The notes beneath the pieces are model-generated. The model saw only the letters and a program-made list of their open reading frames with translations, did no database searches and was not told the origin of the DNA. DNA of 64,000 nucleotides from Fonsecaea monophora (lineage: Eukaryota > Ascomycota > Eurotiomycetes > Chaetothyriales > Herpotrichiellaceae), in contig NW_019174045.1 in NCBI RefSeq assembly GCF_001642475.1, positions 37,259 to 101,258 on the forward strand. Reading direction: 5' to 3'. The translations under genes were made by a program, and so were the position numbers. Positions 11,181-22,872 of this stretch are shown here, piece by piece (within the stretch, counting starts at the first letter, position 1; every line of letters starts with the position of its first letter).

Positions 11181-13776
11181 ATGGAAGTGGTAGCAAGGTA
11201 TGCCCAACTTGGCCGCCATGAGCAGCCATATTCTCCTCCGGTGTTACAACCTCGTTTGACATCACTATTGACTATCAAATCTCGCACCTCAACACCGAGG
11301 GCAAGAGTCAATTGGAAGAAATTGCCATCATCGATCCTGAAGCTTGTCCTGGACCATCTCAGGCGTCTCCATTTGGATCCTTACCCGTGGTCTTCATCCT
11401 GCTCAACGTGCTATATGAGAAATTTGACTGCGGTACAGTTAACTTGCAAAGCTTGGTTCTCTGATGCTCAACGAATGCTGTAAGTCTGTCCTTCCACCGA
11501 TGGAAAATTCTCCTCAATAGTCTAGGTATACCAACATACAGATTGTCGGCAAGGATGATCCCTTGATGCTTCGGAGATGGAGGGTCTCGCGGGCAGTACG
11601 GCTGATACGTTTGCGGTCAACACTTCGCTCAAGACCCCTTCTCGCCGCTCTGGTCAGGACGCTCCACGTGCCAGATCCAAACATACCGCTTTACTCGACC
11701 CGTGGCGATCCCAATCCCGAATATGATGCATATCTTTGCACGGTAGCGTCCGTCGTCATGCAATGCCCCAATCTGGAAGCCTTGACAGGGTTCGCGGCTT
11801 TCTACAATCACACGTTTGACAGGCTGACGCACGCTTTGTCGACGCGAACCAAGCTCCGCCAGCATGTTTGGATCATTGCCGAGAATGAGGATGTGAGCGT
11901 GCGAAGTCAGACACAACTCCCGCCGGGCCTTCTGGACGAACACCAAACCTACCAGTTTGAGCTTTACCATCAGCGATGGAAGCGCCTCGAAACCCTCATG
12001 TTGTCTTCACCAGGCGGTCTCGGAGTCATCGAACATGAGCTATTCATTCGTGTCCTCCAATCCTTGCCCGAGTTGCGTAACTTGTGCGTGTCTTCCTTCG
12101 ATCCTGATGATTTCCACGACAACACGCTCCTTGCGCTTCCACCCTGTGTCACTACGCTACGCCTGGAGGAATGCTTGGGGGTCACAGACGCAGGGTTGAC
12201 GCAGTGGGCAACGAACCCAAACGCAGCGCAGATTGAACGACTGAGCCTGATCCATCAGAATGTCACGAGCTTACTGACCCTGTCGAAGATATTTGCCAGC
12301 TTGGGTCGCCTGTGGAAATTCACCATCTTGCAGACTGACGTCGTGCTCTCCTGGCCCAAGGAGGTGGGAGTCCTGTTCCAACCGGTGCTGGCCTCGGCGT
12401 CCTTGAGATTTTTGCATTGGGACATTCAATCTTTATCGCCAAAAGCACCTGGTGATGGCGACGGTATTGTTGCTGAAGATGGATGCCAGATGCCAAACAT
12501 GCACCTTGCACTCTCCATCTCGCATAACGGGTTCCCTTGGCTGAGGTGCTTGCGCGCCCCTCGAGACACTTGCCCACCCGGCGCCCTTCAGTCAGTTTGT
12601 CAAACGGTTGGTAAGGGAGATACCACGTTTTCAAACGACAGCTCCAGATACCATCTGCAGGGCTCGACCAGATCGAATTCCTTACAAGCGGCCCGCCTGC
12701 GGGCTCAGAAGATAGCTTGCCAAATCAGCACTCAGAGCTTAAACCACATACTGCCGTGCGCCCGTCAATGTCCAGGGACTACTTCGAGCCATCTGTCATC
12801 ACATTTGGCACAAATCTCCAACATCCAAGTGCCAGCTGTTTCCCATGCTTGCAACCCAAACAGAAACAACTTCAGTGCTTATGAAAATACTGTACACGAA
12901 TTGGTTTCGCCCATTTCTCCGGAGACGAACCCTTTTTCACCACTTGCTCCGGACGATGGCATCATCTCTCCAATCACTGCGGACAGGGAAGAGAGGTCTT
13001 GGTACAACCGGGATTCCGACAAGGGGGTTATGGCACCATCGCCGCAACGGCCACACGTGTCCTCTAAGGCTATAGCAAATCCGGAGTCTCGCAGGCACCC
13101 TAGAAGTGAGGAGGGTATGTGCGTTTGCGGTGGTTGGGGATCTCAAAAAGTTGAAGAACGCAGGTGTGGTCTCGCGCCGCCACCTCGTAATCCTCTCAGA
13201 CTCGCAGCTGGTGCTCCCAGCCTTGTTTCGTCTGTCCATGTCGATCTGCTTCGTCACAGTTCTTTTGGATTACAGCCGACGGATCGGAGATGGTCTCTGG
13301 TGCCGGATAGCACAACAGGCGCCGAGCAATACTCTCGTCCTCTCTTCTATCTCCAGCCAGATATCCCCGGACGAGATGAGAATGGCGGTCTGATCGGATG
13401 GGGCGAACTCTTGAACGTCCATGAAAAAGGAAAAGTACGCACGGATGACAGCAGCGTGGCGGTGGAAGTTGGTACTCTGTCCCCAAACACGTGCATGGGC
13501 AAGGGCAGCTGGGGCCAATGTCCCGGCTCTGAGGAACAGCAACCGGGTGAACTCAGCGCTATTGTTAAAGTGCTGTCAGCGCCGCCGCCGCCGTTGTTGT
13601 ACACAAAGAAAGACAGACCAAGATCGAAGTCGACATCCAAGACATCCTCCAAGTTGAGTTTGGCTTTGGGTCTTGGAAGCTCAAAGGAGAAATTATCCAA
13701 CGAGACAGCATCGAGACATGTGCCACGGCCCAATGGAGACAGAGGAGGGTGTGTTTCTGTGTCGGATTTCTTCTAG
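11181..13776 (+). CDS. F-box-like domain protein with leucine-rich middle
   Basis: Predicted 849-aa protein. Exons 11181-11479 and 11526-13776, with a 46-bp intron; the spliced reading ..QRMLYTNIQIVGKDDP is typical of fungal F-box proteins. The F-box-like segment is at about residues 45-100 (WKKLPSSILKLVLDHL .. VQLTCKAWFSDAQRML). A leucine-rich-repeat-like region follows to about 400 (LRNLCVSSFDPDDFHD, VTTLRLEECLGVTDAG). The C-terminal half is Ser/Pro-rich and low in conservation, ending GGCVSVSDFF. Expected role: substrate adaptor of an SCF ubiquitin ligase through Skp1; the substrate is unknown. The start could be further upstream if an exon is missed. The long C-terminal half is open throughout, so no further intron is needed, but one cannot be excluded. 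Confidence 0.72.
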
Positions 13777-14498
13777 ACGAGGTATGCGAGGTATACGACG
13801 ATGTATGATATACATGCGAATTATTCAGCAACGAGAGCAACTGCTTGTCGATGCTCAGTGTTAACCCTTGGGGCTTTGAAGCTCAACCTAATTCTACAGA
13901 ATATAAAACATAAAACATCAGTTGCCTCCCAGATAGTCGCAATCATAGCCGTCGTCGTCAAGTATAGGATGGATCTGACCGACCAGAGATTTGGAACGCC
14001 TTATGGGGCAGCGATACATAATACGGAAAGGGCCGATTCCGCTCCGGGCTGACCCATGTACCGACTGTGTGATCGTGATGTAGGTACGTGCAGGACGCGT
14101 CTGGATACTGGGCGATCTCGCCTATTATGTAGAGCGACCAACAATTCCCGTCCCCCACCACCGCATTCAAGTCCAATCATGTAAACGCCATTGGCAGGAG
14201 CCATCGACGCTGGTTCGTTGCGCTTGGCGGCAGGTGCGCTGTCCAGGAAGAGTCTACGAGTCACTTAGGGTTTCTTTCACTTTGGATTCAGCCTCAAAAA
14301 GAAAGAGTTGAATCATGATCGACCAAGGACACTGGCGACAGCTTCGAGCCTTCTACTGCGTCTAAATCTATGTTTCTTCGCAGTCTGCTGGGCCTATCTT
14401 CCTACAGAGAGAGATCTGTGCTGTTGAACACTGTGCCCTGAACACCCATCACAGCCTCAACAACCCTCCAACAACAACTCACCTGCATTATAAAAAGA
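13777..14498. other. Intergenic between F-box gene and GTPase-HET gene
   Basis: About 720 bp with the 3' region of the F-box gene and the promoter of the next gene. No other signal seen. Confidence 0.4.
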
Positions 14499-17400
14499 AT
14501 GCCTTTGAAGCGCGTTTTCTCCCCAGCGACGAAGCCTCCGCCAGGCTCATCTTTGCCCCGTTCGGACTGGGCTTTGCGACCAGTCTATTCGGCTGCTTCG
14601 AGAGTTGACCTCGAGAAGGAGGAATCCGCCTTGAGCCTGTTGAAAAACGATAGCGACCTCAAGGATGCCGACATGGTGGCTGTCGTCATGGGACCGACTG
14701 GGGCCGGCAAGTCGAGGTTCATTGCTGAGGCCTCGGGGCTCAGTGTCGACATTGGCGACTCTCTCCACTCTGGTGGGTATAACCATCCTCGCATTCAGGT
14801 CCTCGTGGAAGAAAGAGTCGTGACATCTGCTCAGAAACGAGAACCGTCCAAGCATATCACTTTGAGCACCATGGATCTCATGTGGCCCTGGTTGACACGC
14901 CAGGGTTCGATGATACCCACCGCCCTGATACTGCCATCTTCCGAGACCTTTCAGCCTGGCTCGCCGCGCGCTATCAGGAGAAAACTCGCCTCATGGCAAT
15001 CATCTACATACAGCCCATCACATTGACAAGGGTGTCTGGCAGCATCCTCCGGAACTTGACAGTGATGAAGCGAATGCTTGGTGTCCAAAGTTTCCCTCAT
15101 TTGACCTTGGTCACTTCCATGTGGGACACTATCGATCCTTCTTTGGGCGAGAAGCGTGAGGCAGAGCTCCAAGCCAGTTTCTGGTCTGATTTGGTCCAGT
15201 TTGGAGCCAAGACCGCTCGATTCAGTGGTGATGCCACCTCTGCAGCCAAAGTCCTGGATACGGCGTCGTCCAAAGATGAGATTTTAATGACCATCCAGCG
15301 CGAGCTCGTGGACCAGGGCCTGACTCTGGATCGGACCGCCGCTGGTACTTACTTGGACAGCGAGATTTTAGGTCTGATTGACGCTGCTATCCAGGACCCC
15401 TCCCGGAAAGGCCTTTCTAGCCGCCTACTCGGCAAATTGGGCGGGAAGGGCAGCGAGCCTGGGAGAGCTGACAAGCAACAGGAGCTCGAACAACTCGGCT
15501 CTCAACGCTATCTCAAAGCATCTTGGGATCCAGACTACGGTTCTCTCTGGCTGGAACCTGCCGCGCCTCCACAGCCCATATGGGATGCCGGCATCTACAC
15601 AACTCTCCGAGAAGACCAGTTCCGCCTCATCGAGCTCAAGGCGGGCGAAGGAAGCGCGCCGTTGGAGATAGAACTTGTCGTTAGGAGCTTCTCTCAAGCT
15701 TCCAAATATGTTGCGTTGTCTTATGTCGTGGGGACTGACCACAAGCTGAAGCAGCTCGGCTTGCGCTTTCAGAAGTCCCTATTCAAGCATGAGATTGCCG
15801 AAAACTTGCATTCTGCCTTGTCCCACCTGCGGCAGCCGGGTATAGATATTGCAATATGGGTGGACGCTCTGTCAATCAATCCTGCCAGCCCTGATGAGAG
15901 AGCCCGGCAAATCCGCAAGATGAGTCGTATTTTCCGGCACGCTGACAATGTCTGCATTTGGTTGGGCGAGGAAGACGAGAACAACAGGAAAGCCATGGAT
16001 CTTGCCCAGGGAATCCTCGATTTTGACTACTTTGAAGCCGCACTGAGCGATCCCTCCGTTACCGAGAATTTTCTCCAGCTCGCCAATCTGATGGGCAACC
16101 CTTGGTTTCGCAGGCGTTGGTGCGTCCAGGAGATCCTTCTGGCGAAGTCGGCCACGATACATTGTGGACATCGAGTAATGCCTTGGCTAGACTTTGTGGA
16201 TGCCGTCACGCTGCTCCGTCCACGATGGATCGAGATCCAGCATCGCGTGGACGGCAAAACTCGACACAGGCTGGGGCACGCATATCTGATTGGGGCTGTC
16301 GCGTTGATTGAAGTGTCGGCCAAAATAGTCCGAAGGACCCCCAACGGCGACGTGATTGACAGACTGCTCGATCTCGAGACGCTGCTGTCGATGCTGCCCA
16401 CGTTCGAGGTCACCTTCATGCACGACACCATCTACGCCATCTACGATCTCGCGCGCGACGTGGCGGGGACCAATAGGCTTCAGGTCGACTACTCCAAGGA
16501 GCCGCGAGATCTGTTCCGTGAGGCCACAGAGTTGATTGTCAAGAGTTCTGGCTCGTTGGATATCATCTGTCAGCCGTGGGCGCCCAAGGCCGGCCTCCCC
16601 TCCTGGATCCCCACTACAGAAAAGCTTCCATATAGCCTCAAGCCGCGACCCCAGGGCACGGTAGGGAGTGCCGAGGTTCTGGGGGCGCTGCGCAGTGCTG
16701 TGGCGGCTGGCAAGACGCTCACTGGCTTCTCTGCGCAGAGCACTCTCCCGGTGTACATGCGCAAAAACGGTTGTGTGCTCGTGGGGACGCCTGACTCGCG
16801 AAGCTACCGTGCGTGCGGCCACTATTCGTCGCGCGGCCACGTCGAATTTCGCGCCGAGGGCTCGCAACTGGTGCTCTCGGCCCGAGGCATTCCCATCGGC
16901 ACAGTCGCCGTCCACGGCGGCGAGTGCATCAACGGCAACATTCCTTCCCGCTGGATGGAGCTGGGCATGTGGGACGAGCTTGATTCGCGGCCTGTTCCCC
17001 CGGTGTTCTGGCGCACCTTGGTCGCGGACCGCGGACCCGACGGCTTACCCGCGCCTGGGTGGTATAAGCGCGCGTGCGAGTTCGCGTTCCGCAGAAACGC
17101 CAGCGCCCACATCGACGTCGAGGAGCTTTACAGCCTGACCGAGTCTTCCCACGTGCGCGAGTTTCTGCGACGGGTCCGCGATGTGTGCTGGTCGAGAGCA
17201 CTGGTGAATTTGAGCGCGTCCCAAGAATCCGCAGCGGCAGGGAGGTCTTGCGGTGGCAGTGGTGGTGTTGCCTCGTCGTCATCGTCACCACCACAACAAC
17301 CAATAATCAGTCTCTGCCCACCCGAAACCAGCGTCGGGGACGTGGTCGCCATCCTCTACGGCTGCAGCGTGCCCGTGGTGCTTCGGCCCCAGGTGTCAGC

Positions 17401-17524
17401 GTCGTCATCATCGTCTTACTATACCCTGATTGGCGAGTGTTTTGTATACGGTTTTGTGGACGGCGAGATCATGACCGACGACAACAAGAGCCGACTCTGT
17501 TCGCGTATCTATGACATTATCTGA
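14499..17524 (+). CDS. GTPase-HET fusion protein (putative allorecognition/cell-death protein)
   Basis: Predicted 987-aa protein. Exons 14499-14772 and 14835-17524; the 62-bp intron (GTGGGT..CTCAG) joins GDSLHS to ETRTVQAYHFEHHG, which is needed to complete the G domain. That domain has G1/Walker A GPTGAGKS (65-72), G3 DTPGFDD (112-118) and a G4-like TSMWD (185-189), as in fungal AIG1/dynamin-like small G domains. A linker (about 240-340) leads to a HET domain (PF06985 type): ALSYVVG (385-391), IWVDALSIN (about 432-440) and PWFRRRWCVQEI (about 514-525). Two normally conserved HET positions differ: Trp of SY.WG is Val, and Cys of DALCIN is Ser. The C-terminus has a Gly/Ser-rich segment. HET domains trigger incompatibility cell death in fungi. 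That the G domain acts as the sensor or switch is inference. Confidence 0.8.
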
Positions 17525-18154
17525 GAAGTTGTCTCACTTAGCCTTCCCCCTTTTTCTGACCCCCGTTCCATTTTTCCTGGTGTCTTAGTGAGCGGCCAAA
17601 GGGATCTTCTACGATGTATACACCACTAGAAAGTACGAGCGGTATTTGTTTGAGCGTATCGTTATTTCACCACCAATGACAGGAGAAGGCACCGAGAAAG
17701 AAAGATTCTTCAGATAATTTTGAAAAAAGACATACGAAATCACCAGCTTCCGAGAATGTCCAGCAGGGGCACGACAAAAGGTAAACCACCACCCATCTAC
17801 CTCCCTCTTGGGCACCTTGGGTACTTGGCTACCTAGCTACCTATGTATGTAAATGTAAATCCAAATCCAATCAAAACAAGAGGGGTTCGGTCAAAAAGAG
17901 AGAGAGAGAGAGAGAAAGTTCACATCCCTTTCGAGTCCTGACCCTCATTCGTGTTTTCATGGGATTATCCTAACTACCTAGCCTAGCATAGAAAAGACGG
18001 TCTGACACTCTGGCACTCCGACTCTGGGAGATAAATAGATGTCCAGACAATGACCTGAGAAGGACAAAAGCCGTCTTGACTGTCATTATTTCCCCAAATG
18101 GTGAATGGTCGACGGGGCGGAAAAAGTACCCATCCCGGCATCTCGGGTTGGAAA
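17525..18154. other. Convergent 3' region between GTPase-HET and Ppo genes
   Basis: About 630 bp between two convergent genes. It contains TACCTAGCTACCTA-type repeats near 17822-17845, an (AG)9 tract at 17897-17914, and no coding signal. Confidence 0.5.
17897..17914. repeat. (AG)9 microsatellite
   Basis: Nine uninterrupted AG dinucleotides read directly in the convergent intergenic region. Confidence 0.9.
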
Positions 18155-21100
18155 TCACTCATCGTACAAGAGATGCAGCGTGGTCGGGATGGGCGACTCC
18201 TTGGCATTGCCGTCGAGATAGATCTTGGCCTTGACGCCCGCGATGTCGTGCTCTATGACGCTGAAGCGGCCCAGTCGACCGGCGGCGCGGCGCAGGTTCT
18301 TCAGCCGGAACACCTCCTTGAGCGTGGCGACCAGGGCGGGGCCGACCAATCTGGCGCCGAAGCAGTAGTGCATGCCGTGCCCGAGAAGCGTGTAGGATGA
18401 CATTGGGCGGTGCGGATCGATCTTCTCCGGGTTCGGGAAAGCCACTGGGTCCATGGCCGCCGAGGACGTGGCGATGAGCACGTATTGACCGGCCTTGATG
18501 TCAACGGGGCCGCGGGCGCCGTCGTCAAATGTCACATCCCGCGAGGCCACGCGGGGCAGACCGGGCACGACGCCGGCGTGGCGCATGCCCTCGAACACGA
18601 ACCCCAGCAGTTCCTTGTCCGAGGCTTCGTCGTCCTTTTGCGCGAGCTCCACGATGCGGCTTTTGTATTGCGCGTATTCGTCGCGGAGGTAGAGATCGAT
18701 CAGCAGGGATGCTTGTTGCGTGATGTTGCCCGCGACAGGGGCACCCATGCCGATGCAGTCACCCACGATGTCGCCAATGTCCAATCCTGTCTTGTTCATG
18801 GCGTGGTAGAACCGGTCCGCATCCGGCCCAACTTCATACGCGGAGCCCTTGGCGAGCCAATCCACAATGTACTCCGTGACACCCCGCTGGGTCCGGAGAT
18901 GAGCTGTAAAGATTTGTCGGAGGATCGGCGCAACCGTCTCGGCCGTCTCCCTCAGCTTCCACTCATTCACCGGCAAGATATTGAAGCTCTGGTACATGAA
19001 GAGGACGAGATAGATATCAAACAGCTCCGGAATGGTGACCAGGCCACGTGGATGGGCGGCGTCCTTGATCGGAATCGCAAAACGGCGGGCGAGCCACATG
19101 ATCGGCGTGACGTTGCAGACGTCTCGGACAATGTCAATCGACCGTCGACGATCCGGATACTTGAGCGTGCTCTTGTGGATCAGGCTTCTGACCGTCTCTC
19201 GAAAGTATTTTGTAAGATTCGCCTCAAAATTCTCTTCGAAAAAGGCCTTGTGGAGGATGACAGAACGTGGGTCGTGGCGTTTCTGGTCGTCCCAGCCGAT
19301 CATGAATTCGTGGCCGTCGGTGCAGTTGCGGATCGCCGCTTGATACATGACGTGGAATGTTTCTCGATCTTCAAAGGCCTTCTTGACACCCTCTTGAGTA
19401 TGAATACCCACTAGCTTCATCGCATTGGGTCGAGGTCTCGCAAGATCATACTTGGCCAGCACCTTGTTGCCTTCGAGGATGCCCTTGACCGCCTCGGGCG
19501 TGTAGAACGGCAGCAAAGCATAGGTTGATGTGCCGGTAAACTCCCCAGGGAGGCCGTTGAAGATGAGCTTGGACAGTATGCCTCCGTACGCGCCTCCGGG
19601 GAGATCGGCAAGTTTGGACACGCCCCAATTGGTGAGGGTGTTGCTATTGAAGTCGTAGGTGAGGAAACGGTCGCCTCGCACAAGGGCCACGGCATCATCC
19701 AGGATGCCACGTCCGGTTGTTTGACCTGGACAGACACCACTTCCAGGCATTGGTGGCTTGGTACACTCGGCCTGTAGACCCGGATATAGTTCGAGATTGT
19801 CGATGTGGCCGTACAGGAGCTCGGCGGCTCGAGAAATTTCGGGGTCATCGTTCCACTCCGAGAAACTCTTGTACGCCGTCAAGTTGAGGTATTTCCGGAA
19901 TCTGGCAATACCTGTCAGCATATCTGCAGTGGTCACATCACATAATCTGGATGTTGATATGATGGGACTCACTCATTCAATGTGCAGGTGTTGAATATCT
20001 CTCTGGCCTGAAGCTGGCCCATGAGATCTACCACCTTCAGGCTTGCCGGTGTACCATTAGCTCCAAATGCGTGAGCTGGCTCCTCGATGCAGTCTTTGAT
20101 GAGGCGGCCAAGATCGGCGTCGTCGAACCTTCCATCAGGGCCACGCTTTAAACCTCCAAAGGTCCATTCGCTGGCAGGCTTCGACATCAAGTCCGTTGTG
20201 ATCTTCTCTGTCATCTGCCAGAAGAGCCGCGGCGTCATTTCGTCCACAGACTTTATCTGGGAAAGATTCCGACTAATCACATCATCCATCCATTTTGCGT
20301 CGGCGGCGCTGAGTGCGGCGTGCCAGTGGTAGAGAACTGCAAACTCCACTGAGACGACATTACCCGAGCCTCTCTCTACTCGTCCCTGCGCAGACTTGAT
20401 CTCCTCACCTAAGTTGAGAGACCATTCAGAATTAGCCCGTGGCGTATTCAAAATGGCGGCAACGTAGTCTCTCAGCACTACGGAGGCGAAGAAGCCGACG
20501 TTAATGTTTCTGCTTAGCTGGAAGATATCTTCGTCTTGCCTGTGAGGCGTCAGTCAGATATACCAGCCACCAACATTGCCATCACAGCAGAGCGAATGTC
20601 TTACGCTTTCTGTTTTTCTTCTGTCAGACTATCCCATTGACCATAATTTCCTTGCTCATTGATGGACAAGAGCGTTTCGGCGATGTGATTGTGGTTTCTG
20701 GAAAACATCATCAGAACAGCAATGACGCCCGGTGGCATCAGCATGATCCTCTCCGAAGCGATCGAATCTGGGTAGATGAGTCCATTCTTGTACGTCCGCA
20801 CTCGCTTCTGCTCCTTGCTCGTGTTTCCGTAGAGCGTGCTCAGGTCGACATAGCTGGACGTCTCGTTGACCCATTTATTGTCCCTTGAAGTTTGGAAGCA
20901 CTCATGAATGACGACTGTGGCGAAGGAGAAGAACAATCTGTTCAGGCCGGATGGGTGCTTGCGGAACTCTCCTTCTTTACGCCTAAGCAGATATTCAAAG
21001 ACCAGTTCCACGTCCGGCAAGTTGGGGCCCTTTGGTTTCACGGGCGGCACGCTTCGGCTGTAAGGGGACCCTGCCTTTCCCAATTCAGGGTCCCAGAGAT

Positions 21101-21482
21101 TATTGTTACCTCCGTCGTGCCTCCTGTATCTTGTCGTAGGACCAGCTGTGGTTCCTGGTGGGTGAGGCAAGTCATCCCACAGCATTTTGATGAACCGACC
21201 AGCAGCATTTGCACCTAGTCCGCTGTTGGCAGGGAGAGACTGAAGCATGTGCACGCCATGTTCGAGTAACAGCTCTTTGTCATTAAGCGGTTCTCCTGAT
21301 ACCAATGTGTTGAAGGCCTGAACCAAAGTCGCCGCGTTGTCTCGTCCAAGGTGAGTCAAATCATGGAGTAGCGAAGTCTGCTTCACCGAGGGCGTTGCTG
21401 CAGCCTCGGCATCGGACCGGCCATCTGGGGCAGTCGGAGCATTTTGAAAAATGGTTGCTTGTAATTTGTGCAATTGTTCCAT
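18155..21482 (-). CDS. Psi-producing (Ppo)-type fatty-acid oxygenase: heme dioxygenase fused to cytochrome P450
   Basis: Predicted 1063-aa bifunctional oxylipin synthase of the linoleate diol synthase/Ppo family. Exons on the minus strand: 21482-20605, 20539-19973 and 19901-18155; introns are 65 and 71 bp. The dioxygenase half has the distal-His segment DDLPHPP (His about 107), DGGNNNLWDPELGKAG, and the catalytic Tyr/proximal His motif YHWH (about 363-366). The P450 half has the helix K motif EGMR (about 919-922) and a heme loop GHGMHYCFG with the thiolate Cys at about 995, so the P450 is probably heme-loaded, unlike PpoC-type enzymes that lack this Cys. The family norm is YRWH; here Arg is His. 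The I-helix reads AGNITQ. Expected activity: dioxygenation of C18 fatty acids to a hydroperoxide, then isomerisation. Regiochemistry and product (diol, allene oxide or other) cannot be read. An MFS gene lies upstream on the same strand. Confidence 0.88.
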
Positions 21483-22872
21483 ATCGGACAGAGTTCTCGT
21501 AGGGACGCCTCAGCTTTCAACCTTCTGACGAGAAATAAGACGGCCTGGACGACCTGAGTTGCAAAGGTGGGAGAGCGGGGAGGTGCTGCATAAATACGCC
21601 CGGGCAGAGGGGAACAGCCATGGCGGAATGTTCTGCATGTGCAGCTGGAGGAGGACATGCACAATAGCAGATGAGTGGAAGAACATATTTCTCAGACGTG
21701 TCTAGACTGACCGAATCCGGTGATGGTTGAGGTTGTCCACGACAATCTGGGCGTACTCATGAGGAATAGCATCCAGTGACGGGACAGCTGCATGCCGGTT
21801 TCCTGCTGGTGTGATGGTTTGATGTCAATATTGCCCTATGAGAAGCTGGACAAACATCGCTAGCCCAGAACACTTTTCAGCTCGGTGGACCAGCAGGGTC
21901 CTTTGAGTGGCAGCTGCCGGTCACACAGGCAGCCACCCAAACAGTTATTCAGAGGCAGATCGCACGATCAAGACGCAACGGAGCGTTTGGAGCTCAACCA
22001 GCGGTCAGTATTGACTGAGTGATCGACTGTGAAGGTTCAGTTTTCGTTTGCGCCGCACTCTGTCAAACAACCGAAGCGAAAGCGGATATTGATTGATTGA
22101 GTCCTCGCAGAAATTTCATGTGTATTCCCTCTAGCTCTTCCCGTCTCCGGCCACAGGATTCAAGTACCGTAATCCTTGTCCCCACAAAGCCTGATTCGTC
22201 TCTGAGGAAGGCGAGCATTGGATCCATGATCTTGTTCGCGTTAAGCAGCTTCGGCTGTCGACTCGGTTCGCTCCGAAGGTCTTGGCTTCGCACCAGTTTG
22301 TGAGGGGAGTGGGTGATCCCTGGGGGATTGGGCATCGGTGAGACGACAGATGGGTAGCAAACATCGCTTGAGCTGCAAATGTGCAAAGGGATGTCGGACA
22401 GAGACAAATTTGTGCGGATGGGGTTTGCATGTCACAATCTCGAACAGGACATTGATGTTTGAACATGAAGGCCACAGGCTCTCACCAAGCCACTGATGAA
22501 ACGCAGAGCGACGTGGGATAGAGAAGGTCCTGTCAAGTCAGTGAGCTGTGTTGGCATGCGACGTGTTCAATCCACTTCCGAGCACCCCGCAGCCACTGCC
22601 CCCCGCGCCCCCATTTTATCTCAGCCCGTCACGCCCGTCTACAATATACAAACAGATAGGGTTTGAAGATTTGAATGTCTCAGCCAGTGGGTTTTCAGAG
22701 GCCTATGCTAGATACACGATTGATTTAAATAGATTCATATCGAACAAACCCGATGCAGTGGCCTTTTAAGTCTGCCAATGGAACAGGTCCCTTGGTCCCC
22801 GCTATCGCTTATGCACCAACCAAAACACCAGGACCAGCTAAATTGATCGAGACAGCATTGTCGTAAAGGATG
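21483..22872. other. Intergenic between MFS and Ppo genes
   Basis: About 1.4 kb, containing the Ppo promoter and the MFS 3' region, both on the minus strand. Several overlapping short frames occur but none shows a protein motif. An unseen 5' exon of the Ppo gene is possible. Confidence 0.4.

Noticed and set aside
18410..19414. Open frame of 334 codons on the plus strand
   Set aside because: It lies antisense within the third exon of the Ppo gene, has no known motif, and the sense protein matches family motifs throughout.
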